Assembly (NCBI GenBank): GCA_008694505.1
Contig: VZDJ01007749.1
Location: forward strand, 4,554,941 to 4,618,940
DNA length: 64,000 nucleotides
Direction: 5' to 3'
From: Cyanoderma ruficeps
Lineage: Eukaryota; Chordata; Aves; Passeriformes; Timaliidae
Position 1 is the stretch's first letter. The number at the start of each line of letters is the position of its first letter. The translations under genes were made by a program, and so were the position numbers. A model generated the notes under the pieces. That model did no database searches and had not been told where the DNA came from. It saw only the letters and a program-made list of their open reading frames with translations. Below are positions 11,298 to 20,700 of the stretch, one piece after another.

Positions 11298-12146
11298 GTT
11301 CTGTTCTTTTGTTTTGTTCCCTAGCACTTCCGAGAAACATGATAAATACATTAAAAAAAAAATTTCTGTAAGTATGTTGGATTTATATAGAGGGAGATGT
11401 ACCGTTAGTGTTTTGTCTTACAAAATGCTAAATCAGGACCTTTTCCTTAGTGTTTCTAGCCGCATTTAAAGATCTGATGTACAGATTTTTGTGGCTGGCA
11501 CTGCATCGTTTGGATTGGACTGGCTTCAGATAAGCATTTCCATTTGTACCTTGGAGTGTTACTTCAGATTTTTAGGCATGGTTATGTTGAGAACATGCAT
11601 GGGATTTATAAAGAGCAGAAGGCAAATAAGTGCTAAAGGAAAACATTCTTTTTTAAATGAATGTGCTGTCTTTCTCAGGTGGCAATTTGATGCAGATTGC
11701 ACGAGAGTTCTTTCTAAATTTTTTTCTGTTAATGGGTGTGTGGGGAGGGTTTAGTGGGCTGGGCCATGTTGTGTGTTCACCAAGTGCAGAAATAGTGAGG
11801 TGGAAAACTGCTGTGGGGTTTTGAGGTTGCAGTCAGCTGTAAAAAACCCAACAGTTTGGATCCAGGGGACATCTGCAGGTTGAGGGCTCTCCAGAGTAGA
11901 AACTGTTCCATGAAATCATATAGAACATATGGCTTCTGCCTTCCTATGCTAGTTTAAGCTTCCTTGCAATATTTTGAAGGGATGAAATAATTAATTGAAT
12001 TGGGAGAGGTAATACTGTTGGCATCACGTGATGTGTTGTTGCTGTTGAATAGACATACTCCTGCCACTCCTCTCTAGTGTGAGAAAGAGCTGTTTTCAGA
12101 ATGATTTCTGAGCTAAAGATCCAGGTTGTTTTTCTTCTCTTTCTAG
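11298..12146. other. AT-rich sequence upstream of the ACTL6A-like exon
   Basis: This stretch is lower in GC than both flanks. It ends in a pyrimidine-rich acceptor (tttttcttctctttctag) that leads into the ACTL6A-like exon. I infer that at least its right part is intron carried along with that exon. No other ACTL6A exon was found in it. The frame at 11491-11754 has no recognisable content. Confidence 0.5.
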
Positions 12147-12243
12147 GGTGTCTGTGGCAGCGTAATTGTAGCAGGAGGAAACACTCTAATACAGAGTTTT
12201 ACAGACAGGTTGATCCAGGGAGCTGTCTCAGAAAACCCCACCG
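12147..12243 (+). pseudogene. ACTL6A: ACTL6A (BAF53A) exon fragment, frameshifted
   Basis: The first codons read GVCGSVIVAGGNTLIQSF then TDRL. This matches the actin-related protein ACTL6A segment (GLYGSVIVAGGNTLIQSF then TDRLNRELSQKTPP as I recall it). After TDRL one extra base shifts the frame, and ELSQKTP continues in the next frame. The block is 97 bases against an expected 96. It is preceded by a good acceptor and followed by gtgaaa at the expected donor position, so it came from genomic DNA with introns and was not reverse-transcribed from mRNA. The start codon and the other exons are absent. The parent encodes a subunit of BAF and other chromatin-remodelling complexes. This copy should be non-functional. 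Confidence 0.85.
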
Positions 12244-12369
12244 GTGAAACATCTCTTTCCATGACTGCATTGAATACTTAACATTTTACTTTTCTGCCAT
12301 ATAAGTACACAAGGGTATCATGGCGCTGACTTTCTTAGGAACCGGAGAGCTGAATGGATTTCTGCAGGC

Positions 12370-12740
12370 TCTTGGAAAGGCCGCGCAGAGCCCGGGAGGG
12401 AACGGATTGGAAGCGTCAGCTGTGCGGAGGAGCTGGGAGCAGCAAACGTGCTCCGCTCGCTGCCGTCTGCAGAGCCGCAGAGCCGGCGCGTTCCGCACGG
12501 AGCTGCGAAGCGAGCTCGGGGCTTTCTGCAGGATCCAACTCACTCCCGCGGAGCTGCCGCGGCCGCCGCGGCTTCCCGAGGAGCGGGAGCGGCCGGCCCG
12601 CATCGCCGCCCGGTGACAGCCGCCGCCTCCCGCCGGAACCATTTGACAGCGGCGCACGCACACAGAGCCGCATGGCAACCGATGACGCCGCCCGGTGTGC
12701 AAATGAGGAGGGCTCCCATGGGCCGTAGGACCCAGCGGAA
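12370..12740. promoter_or_regulatory. CpG island, possible promoter
   Basis: The stretch is GC-rich with many CpGs (for example gagctgccgcggccgccgcg) and holds a CRE-like tgatgacgccg near 12682 and an octamer-like tgcaaat near 12698. It lies between two gene 3' ends, so it is not the promoter of ITPKB or STUM. It could start a non-coding transcript, or it could be a duplicated 5' end. Open frames on both strands across it follow from the GC content. Confidence 0.5.
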
Positions 12741-13693
12741 GTGGGATTGAGATCTAAAAGTTCCTAGAGCAAGCGGGCCATTGCTCAGACCGGACTCCAA
12801 ACTACATCAGTGAGCAGGGAAAATCATCGGGCTGCCTACTGAGGCTCCGTGTCTTGTCACCGTGACTAGACAGCATCCTCTCCGCATGACTACCGTGGAT
12901 TGTAAAATAAGGCGCTTTTTTGCCCGGGACATTGTCGAGGATGAGTACTCTGCCTCTGCTGTGCGGTGAAGCTGAACGCTTGTTCAGCCGGATCGTTCCT
13001 CACGGCAGCCACGGTGTGTGCGGTCTCTCAGGCTTTCTGCTTCCTAGGACTGAGCTTAATGGAGGCAAAGGAGCAGGTGTCCATGGAGTCTCTGCAATAT
13101 ATTACAATATGATGGGTTGAATGAAACACTTCTCAAAATTACAGGCAGTGGTCACTACAGTGTTATACCTGAGAATTTGATCTTTTACGCTCAGAGAGAG
13201 GCTGTGGTGTAGATTTGGAAGCCTTAGGTTTCACTCTCAGGGATGTTACATTATAGCTGTATTAAAAATGAATGCAGCAACTTTGACTTCTTCAAAGCAG
13301 GAAGTGAATAATTAATCAAAACAGCCCTTCTATCGGCTGAGGAAAAATGATAAATGGAGCACGAACACTATAAACCAGAAGTAGAAATGCCTTTTAATAA
13401 AGGTGATTTGCTGTTCAGATTATCACAGCCCTATCCACGCCTCCTGTGACTGATTATTCCCCTGCTCTGCAGACTGCACACTCAGTGAACAGAAACCAAA
13501 AGACACTACCAGGGAGCAAGACCATCTCCTTTCAGCAAGGCCCCAAGAGAAGATCTGCCTCTTCTAGAAACATCCTGCAATTTCCTGAATGGACAGGAGG
13601 GAGTTCACGCATGACAACTAAGAGCTGGTGGTAAAATAGACCTCAACATAAAAGTGCACTGTGTAGCTTTAGTGCTCAGCTGAACTGTTCATG
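12741..13693. other. Intergenic sequence, nothing recognised
   Basis: This sequence runs from the CpG island to a CR1 tail. GC content falls back to the window average. No exon, RNA gene or repeat could be identified. Confidence 0.5.
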
Positions 13694-13751
13694 CCATAAA
13701 ATCAGAGAATGGGCTGGGTTGGAAGAGACCTTAAAAGATCATGTAGTGCAA
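13694..13751 (-). mobile_element. CR1 LINE 3' end fragment
   Basis: The plus strand reads ataaaatcagagaatgggct then gggttggaagagacc and aaaagatcatgtag. This is the reverse complement of the CR1 3' end, with the pairing of 'gatctt.aaggtctcttccaacc' and attctatgat typical of this family. It is 5'-truncated and lacks coding sequence. Confidence 0.85.
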
Positions 13752-15264
13752 AGAATGGGCTGAGGAAGTGCAGAGTGACAGTGGGAATAACAGCAATGGG
13801 ATCCTACAACTACACAGCAAAAAGATGCTGTAAGAAACCATAACTCATCACAGCTTTGTGCCAGGTTGTGGTTAATGAAGAAAATTGATACCAGCCATGC
13901 CCTCCAACAGAGACACAAACTGCAGATCCTTCTTTACCCCCTTTCTCTGGCAAAGGAGGGAATGAACACTTGCCAGCTCCAGCAGGCTGACAAGGTGCAT
14001 TGTGGCCCAGGGATAGTTAGTGCTAAGGATGAGTTAGTGCTGGGGGTTTGATGTAGGCATGGGAAGCATTGCAGTGCTGCTCCTGGAAGCTCCTGGAAGC
14101 TCCTGGCTGTCCTGTGTCCCCTGTGCAGTGGTGGCAGTGCTGGTCACCCCCACAGGCTACACATCACACTGCTGCAATGCCCTTGTCCATGGACCTGCTG
14201 CCTGCCTCTGCTGGGAATGAACACAAGAGAAGCTCAAAGCATCATTTTTGGGATTCTTTTGCTGGGGGCAGGTTTAAAACCCCCAGTCTGCTGCAGTGTG
14301 TGAAGCCAGGCTCTTACCAACACTGCTGTGTTAAAGCAGCTCTGCATGCTCATACCAAGACAATTTTCACTTGACAAACAAGAAGCTGGCTGGTGACTCT
14401 CTCTGTCACTATGCCAGTCCATTTTCCCTTTATTATGGATAGTGCCTTTCCTGAAGTGGGAACAAGAGTTATTTTTTGTTCCTTCAAATGCCATTTGTGC
14501 GTTGGCTGACTAGATGCCAGCCTGAGAAAAATAATCCTGCAAAACAGGCAATAATTCCTCTACACCATTAAAAAGATACTAAAAAACCCCAAACATGTTC
14601 ATACTCCTCAAAAACATCATCTCAAAGACAGAAGCATCACAACAGGATACAATAAATATATCAATTAAGAAGCAGAAAATTCCCAGATCAAATCTAGTGA
14701 CTCTGGTTTTTTAATCCTGAGAAAAGCTCAGACCACAATATACATCTGTGTAAGAAACCTCACAAAGAAACAAAGAGGTGTCTGTCTTAGACCATTGCTC
14801 CTATTCTTTCTTCTTGATGGACAAGCCTGTATGAATTCCACACAGATTAAAAAGCACTGAACCATGCAATTATAATGGTGGAGGGCATTTAAAATGCATT
14901 TACCGAGAAGAAACATTGGTTGTTATCTCTTTCCTGATGTCAGTACAGCCCCTTTACATTACATAGTTCCCCTTCTGTCACTTTATTTCAGATTTCCACA
15001 ATCCAGAAGGCTGCAGGAAGTTACAGGGCAGGGAAAATGGCTCTTTCTGATGAAGTTACACTGAAGTACTGGGCTCCATTTTTTGCCAATTAGTTACTGT
15101 TGTTCAAATGGCCCAAGTCCTAATCTTGCCTCAGTGCCAGACAGGCTTGAGGAAGTCTGCAGACTCTTCCTGTGGCCAAGTCCAAGCTGTAAAGCAGAAG
15201 ACACTGGACCACTCCTCCAGAGACCCCCTGTCTGCTGCTGTCTCCTTTCACCACGGGCCAGGCT
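13752..15264. other. Intergenic sequence, little recognised
   Basis: The only structure I see is a small tandem repeat at 14081-14105 (agctcctgga repeated). Open frames are short and unsupported. Confidence 0.5.
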
Positions 15265-15389
15265 CTATGACTTGTCAGAAACCTGCCCAGGTCTCAGTTC
15301 TCTTCCAAGCCCAGTTTGCTCAAGCTCTGCTATAACTGGCCTGTATTTAAATTCACTGGATCTGTGGTTGAAGGTCTCTACCAAGGCAT

Positions 15390-15456
15390 AGGTCTGGGAG
15401 CGATCCGTGGCGTAGAAGAGCTGCACCTGGTTGGCCAAGCACTGGGAATCCTGCAC
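15390..15456 (-). pseudogene. Exon-like fragment of an unidentified gene
   Basis: On the minus strand, after a good acceptor (tctgttctcaccccag), the sequence reads VVQDSQCLANQVQLFYATDR followed by SQTYALVETFNH, with codon usage rich in G or C at third positions as in true avian exons. Higher on the same strand, acacttggagttgatccgcg then TG|gtgagtag (about 15594-15625) looks like the end of the preceding exon, leaving a small intron of about 76 bases before the duplication. A possible continuation to a donor (gggcag|gtttct) lies near 15290. I do not recognise the protein. It could be a live small gene, a transposon-derived frame or a duplicated fragment. Confidence 0.4.
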
Positions 15457-15545
15457 CACCTGGGGTGAGAACAGAGCTGTTCCCATTGTGGCCAAGCACT
15501 GGGCATCCTGCACCACCTGGGGTGAGAACAGAGCTGTTCCCATTG
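15432..15545. repeat. 57-bp tandem duplication, two units
   Basis: Units at 15432-15488 and 15489-15545 are identical except for one a/c difference (15447 against 15504). On the minus strand each unit contains the splice acceptor ctcaccccag and the first codons of the exon-like fragment. The length is a multiple of three, so the frame stays open through both units. Confidence 0.95.
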
Positions 15546-15659
15546 GGCTGTGCCAGTGTCCCACTGGGAAAGAAATGCCACAGGTCTACTCACCACGCGG
15601 ATCAACTCCAAGTGTAGGAATGTATGTGTGTAACAGGTCATTCTGATGCACAACCGAAC

Positions 15660-16625
15660 GGGTTGTGAGTAATATTATCAAACTACCTGCAGTTTTCTTG
15701 TTAGAGCTCTCAGGAATTCATCAAAGTTATTGAGAAAGCAACAGGATCAAAAATAAGAAGAGAGCCTGAGAAAATGCCTGCAAAAAATGTAAACTTTAGA
15801 TAGGGGAAGTACAACGTGAGGATGGACGCTTGACCTATTAGATGTTTTGAAGGATGTGTGCCTGTCTCATGAAGAAGCAGCTCAGCCAACCCCGAGATGG
15901 GTGCTCACATGGACAGTAGACTTAGAATTTATATCTGCCATGTAATGTAAACAATAAACAGCTTCTGTTGGAATCATACTGATTCCGTTATTCAGTGGCC
16001 CGTTTCTTCCTGGATCCAAGTCACCTTAGTTCAGCAAATCTCTTAACAAACCACCTCCCAGTGGTTCCTGACCTGCTTAAACACTCCAGCACTCTGTGTT
16101 TTAGCAGCTCTCCTGCTGTGCATCTGCCTCAGAGGTCAAGTGGGTCTTTTGTGAGCCCTGCCCACTCCGAGATGCACCAAGTCCCCATTTTCCCCTTCTT
16201 ACAGCTGACCTACTTGCAAAGATTGATTGTTTGCTCTGAGATCCAACAGGGAAAAAGAAAAGCATTACCAATTACTCCACTCGTTGTTTCAGAAGGGGTG
16301 TCAGGAGGTCAGTTAGAGGAGGGATATTTTAATCATCCTGTTCCACCACTACAGTGCCCAGTGCCACCAGTCCAGGCCCTGGTACAGTTATGCCAATAAT
16401 GGTGTGCCCCACACAGAGGGAAGGAGACCAGGTATGCAGAAGCTGAACACACAACTCTGGACTCTCCTGCTTTGACAAATAGGATTAAGCTTCAAAACAC
16501 TGTTTTAATTTGTTTGCAGGTAGCGACAGCTTTCATTTAAATTTGCTTCTGTTAGTAAGAAAAAGAGAAGCTTTGTTCTTTTACAGTGATCAAATATAAC
16601 ACCCAAATTAAAAAAAAATGCATAA
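15660..16625. other. Intergenic sequence, nothing recognised
   Basis: No coding, RNA or repeat signature was recognised. The plus-strand frame at 15995-16399 has no domain-like content. An A run at 16610-16618 precedes the octamer array. Confidence 0.5.
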
Positions 16626-16628
16626 ACT

Positions 16629-16858
16629 GGCAAATTACAATCCACGTAGTATGCAAATTATGTACCGTGCTTCGTATTATGTAAATCACGTGTTGCATGC
16701 TAATTACGTGCCGCGTAGTATGCAAATCACACACCGTCCTGTGCATTATGCAAATTACGTGCCTCGCCGCGTATTATGCATATTACATGCCACGTAGTAT
16801 GCAAATTATGCACCGCGTATTATGCAAATTACGCGCCCTGTAGTATGCAAATTAGGCG
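16629..16858 (+). repeat. Octamer minisatellite, about ten units of 18-28 bp
   Basis: About ten degenerate units follow the pattern CGTAGTATGCAAATTACG with a tail such as TGCCG. Most carry ATGCAAAT, the binding octamer of POU factors (Oct-1/Oct-2), or a one-base variant (atgtaaat, atgctaat, atgcatat). The units also contain CpG-bearing cgtattatg or cgtagtatg steps. The typical unit is about 23 bases, as in the short array at 10485-10541. Confidence 0.9.
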
Positions 16859-16984
16859 GCGGTAGTAGTCAAGCCATGGAAGCGGTGACAGGGTGGCCAA
16901 GCGACATCTGCGTGTGGAGGGCGCTTCTCAGTCTGGGGATGCCTTTTTTCCCTCAGCCGCTTTGTCGTGGGGCTGTGCCTGACA
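16859..16984. other. Spacer between octamer array and GC element copy 2
   Basis: These 126 bases are present only beside copy 2. They include ggcggcggtagtagtcaagc and a T-rich middle. Copy 1 has the 31-base ITPKB-like block at the equivalent edge. Confidence 0.6.
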
Positions 16985-17725
16985 CCTCCGGAGTCCCGCT
17001 GGCTTGGAGATGTTTGGGAAGGGGGGCGATGCTGCCGCGGCACCCTCCAGGCTTCGGTGGGGCGGGCTCGGGTTTGGTCTCAGCCCCACCAGGGCTGCGC
17101 TCCCTTCTCTGCCGTACCTGAAGAGCCAGACCCGAGCCCCGGCCGGCCAGCCCCTGTCCCGCGGGGGGCGGATGCGGGGGGCGCCGGTACCGGGCGCGCT
17201 GCCGGCGCTTCCCGCGAGCGTCGGGAGATGGCGATGAGTCCCCGGCGGCGGCGCAGGGAGCGCTGCCCGGCGGGAAGGGCTCCGCGCCCCGGCGCTGCGC
17301 GGGATGCTCTCCACGCCCCGGGCGGCCCCGGGCTCCGCTGCTTTGAGGCTTTTTCCCCGCCCCCGGCGCTTTTGGGATTTGGCTTTTCCCAGTACGAGCT
17401 GGGGAGGTTGTGTAAAATTAATAAACGCCCTTTCTAGCGGCGGCTCCATCCCGTAGCCAGCCTGAGCAGGTCAGGGGGTGAAGGATCCGTGCTGCCCACA
17501 TCTCCTTTCTGGGTGGTTCTGGGGCTGAGGGGCTGGGGGCAACACGTCTCTCCTCCCTGTGCCATTCCAGGGTTGGAGCTCCCCGGCAGCCCCAGCCCCT
17601 GTCCCCTGGGGGACAGCTTTCCCACTCACACTCTCATTTGAGTTTGTGTTTTGTTCACTTCCCAGCCCATAAAAAAATACAAACTTGTTCTTTGTTATTG
17701 TGAAGTATATAAAAAAAATAATTTA
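16985..17725 (+). repeat. GC-rich inverted-repeat element, copy 2
   Basis: This is the opposite-orientation partner of 10539-11271. It runs from cctccggagtcccgctgg to the A-rich gtgaagtatataaaaaaaat. It contains the GC-rich body, the aattaataaacgcc motif at about 17418 (an AATAAA) and the tail. Differences from copy 1 are scattered substitutions and small indels. The absence of introns and the A-rich end would fit retroposition of a transcript, but a segmental inverted duplication fits equally well. Confidence 0.85.
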
Positions 17726-20700
17726 GAAACCCCTGGGAAAAGAGAGAAATGGGCAGGACCCTGCTGTAGTGTCAGCTGGTTTGGTTCATCTTTTGCCATG
17801 TACTTTGAAGTCCATGAATGTGGTCATGGACTCTGCCCCTGCAGTCCCAGTGGTTCCAAGGATGACCTGCCACGTCCAGGCCCACACTTCACCCTCCCAG
17901 AGTGGGGCTGTGGACACAGCTCTGCCATGTCCTGCACCTCCAATGCCTGACCCACACGAGTGATGCCTCCAGCAAGGAAGGCTTTATATGGGGATTCACT
18001 GCTCTCAGGGGTGCCCCGGGGGCTGCTGCTGCTTTTATACAGTCAGGCATTCTCTTCCCACCCTTAGAGAACCTGTCTTAGTAGTTCCTGCTGCTCTCCA
18101 GGATGAACCTGGTCTTCTACCCTGGAACAGGCAGAGAGCACAGGACAGCTGCTGCTGTGCCACTTAGAAGACAAAGCCCATGGAGGAGGCTCTTGAGTGA
18201 ATCCCATCTAGGACAGCTGTGGAGGAAACTGGAAAATTTTTGGGCCCCAGCAGCTCATCCCATTTCTGGCACTGCTGCACCGCCTGCTTGGGGCTGGTGC
18301 TTTCTGTTTGTTGGGGGTTTGTGCCTCCTACCATTCATATTAACAATGTCCGACCTGCAGGACCTGGGGTCAGCTCCCCTCTCCACATGGCCTGGTGCCA
18401 GGGTGTTCAAACACACTTTTCCTAATGTGGAAACATAAAACTTGAAAGCACCAGGACGAAGGAGTACAAAGAGAAATAGAGGCGCAAAATTATTAACTCA
18501 AACACCTGAGTTTTCCAGAGCCAGGAAACACCTTATCAAATACTTTGATTTCTAGTGACTGACCCCTGTGTCAGAAGGGGCTTTTGCTCCAAGGTGATTT
18601 ACATGCTGCTTTCCACATTAGGAACCCCAGGACTTCTGCAGGGACACACACACACAGAGATCTGCTTCCCTTGCAGCAGTGGGGTTTGGCTCAGAGAAGG
18701 GAATGTGAGAAGAAAAAGCAGCGGGAGTCTGTAGTAGCAAGATAGAGATGCTACAGATATGTTTCCCCATTTGCAAAGAATCTGTGGCTAAAAAAACACA
18801 AAAAACACTTCCCACTGGCAGCGTGGTGTCTTTTTCTAGTACTAAATTCATGCTTCATCTCTTTTTAGGCCTCCAGAACAGTGAGGGGAGATGGCAGGAC
18901 CCGTGGGTGGGCTCTGTGGGGTGCCACATGCTTCCTCCCACCATTCATCAGCCTCAAGCAGGCACTTCAAATGTGCCCTGATGTGACTGCTATGTTCTGT
19001 ACGTGCCCACCTGCTTTTCCCATGGGAAATGGCTTTGAAGGAAGGCTCGTGGGCCCTGTGGTTTACAGGGGGATCATTAAGGATCAGAGAGGATGTCTCT
19101 TGAGTGCTTGTGTGCCAGTATGGTACAGCCCACAGCTCTGCTGCCAGGGAGCATCCCCAGGGCAGGTTGGTCCCATCCTATCCTTTGAACCCATTATATC
19201 CTTTGGCCACGAGTGGGACAGTGGCTGTTTTGGTGGGACAGGCAGTGCCAGTGGCTGTTTTGGTGGGCAGAGGTTCCAGCAGGGCAGGTTGCAGCATCCT
19301 GAGTGTGCTAGGGCACTCACACACTGTCTCTGCAGGGAGAGTGACTCCAAATCCCTGTGCTGCCCAGGCTGCTCAGCAGCATTTGGGCCTTTGAATAAAC
19401 AGAATTAAAGCCTGGAATTTGGCATTCATCTGGCTGGCCTGGAACCAAGACCTGTCCCTTAAAAACCCACAACCTCCCTTCACATCTCTGGCAGCACAAT
19501 GCTTAATGTGCCCTAAATGTAAGCATACACTCCTTGCAGTTCACATCCTCTTCCACAGGGTTGCGGTTTTCCTGTGGAAACAAGCTCTGTAATATTACCT
19601 CCTAGGATCGGGTGCTACCTTCTTATAGCTGCACGTGGATCTCAATGTGTGTTTGGACTGCATGGCTTTGAGATTTAGGGATAATCCATGCATATCTTGC
19701 AATAACCCTCCTCTGCACAGGCATTATTTTTTTTTTAAATGGTTGCTCAGGCTAATTTGAACAGAATACAGTTGAAATTATGTTTTTCTAAATGTGTATC
19801 TCTAAATGATTCAATACCCAGGTGGTGTATTTCCATGTCTCTGCATGGCCGGCAGTGAGAGCTCTCGGTGGGCAGACCCTGTCTCCTCTTTGGGGTGAGC
19901 TGCAAGCCAGGACTGACCCCAGCCCTCCTGCACAAGCTGCTTTTTCCCCACCAGTGTAACAGCAGCCAGCAGCCCAGACTCTCCCGGATGGCCTGATGCA
20001 AAGCACACCTGGTTACACTGATTGCTCTGGATCGTGCAGGAAGTCACTGCTGCTCCCCATCACCCTGGGAGTGGTGTTGGTGCTGTGGCTGCAGCCCTGT
20101 GGGGTTCCAAGCAGGAGCTGCTGCAGGACTGGATGTATCCCAGAGGTGTAGAGCAGCTGTAAGGAGGTGAGTTGGTTTGAGGAGTCTGCAAGTGCAGAGG
20201 GAGGGAATTGTCCCTGTTGTGTGGTGGTTGCTGGAAAGGGAGTTTCCTTGGACCCACCACTGCTGTGCTGCATGGAGCAGGTGCACAGAGGAGTGACAGC
20301 AGAGGCTGGGCTGTGCTCTGAGGGCACCTGGGCTGGGGGTGAGGCAGTTCACCCCTGAAGTCAGGGTGAGATGTGTATGGTGGCTGTGGGTCTCCCACTG
20401 GGCCACAGTGTGGAGGAGGTGGGTGCCCAGGAGTGTGCTTGGGCAGGAGGGTGCCCAGAACTGTGGGATGCAAGTTTTCCCTGTGTCTCACGTGTCTTCA
20501 CTAAGCTCCAGTTTTTGACTTTGCTTTTGTGTGCTTTATTGCTAATTTTCCTCCTCCCCTGCTGAAATGGTTCCATTAGCAGGGTGTTAAAGAAATCTCT
20601 TTGAGATAATTATCCCAGAGCTCTCCAGTGGGTTTGCCACGTGCTGCTGTGTCTGCATGGGTGTATTAATAGTATCATACTACTATATGTCAGTTTTCAT

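Noticed and set aside
16629..16858. The octamer array considered as a CRISPR-like array
   Set aside because: Units are contiguous and degenerate, without unique spacers, and the genome is a vertebrate one.
20044..20491. Proline/serine/threonine-rich minus-strand frames
   Set aside because: These are low-complexity translations in several overlapping frames of intergenic DNA, without splice sites or a start context.
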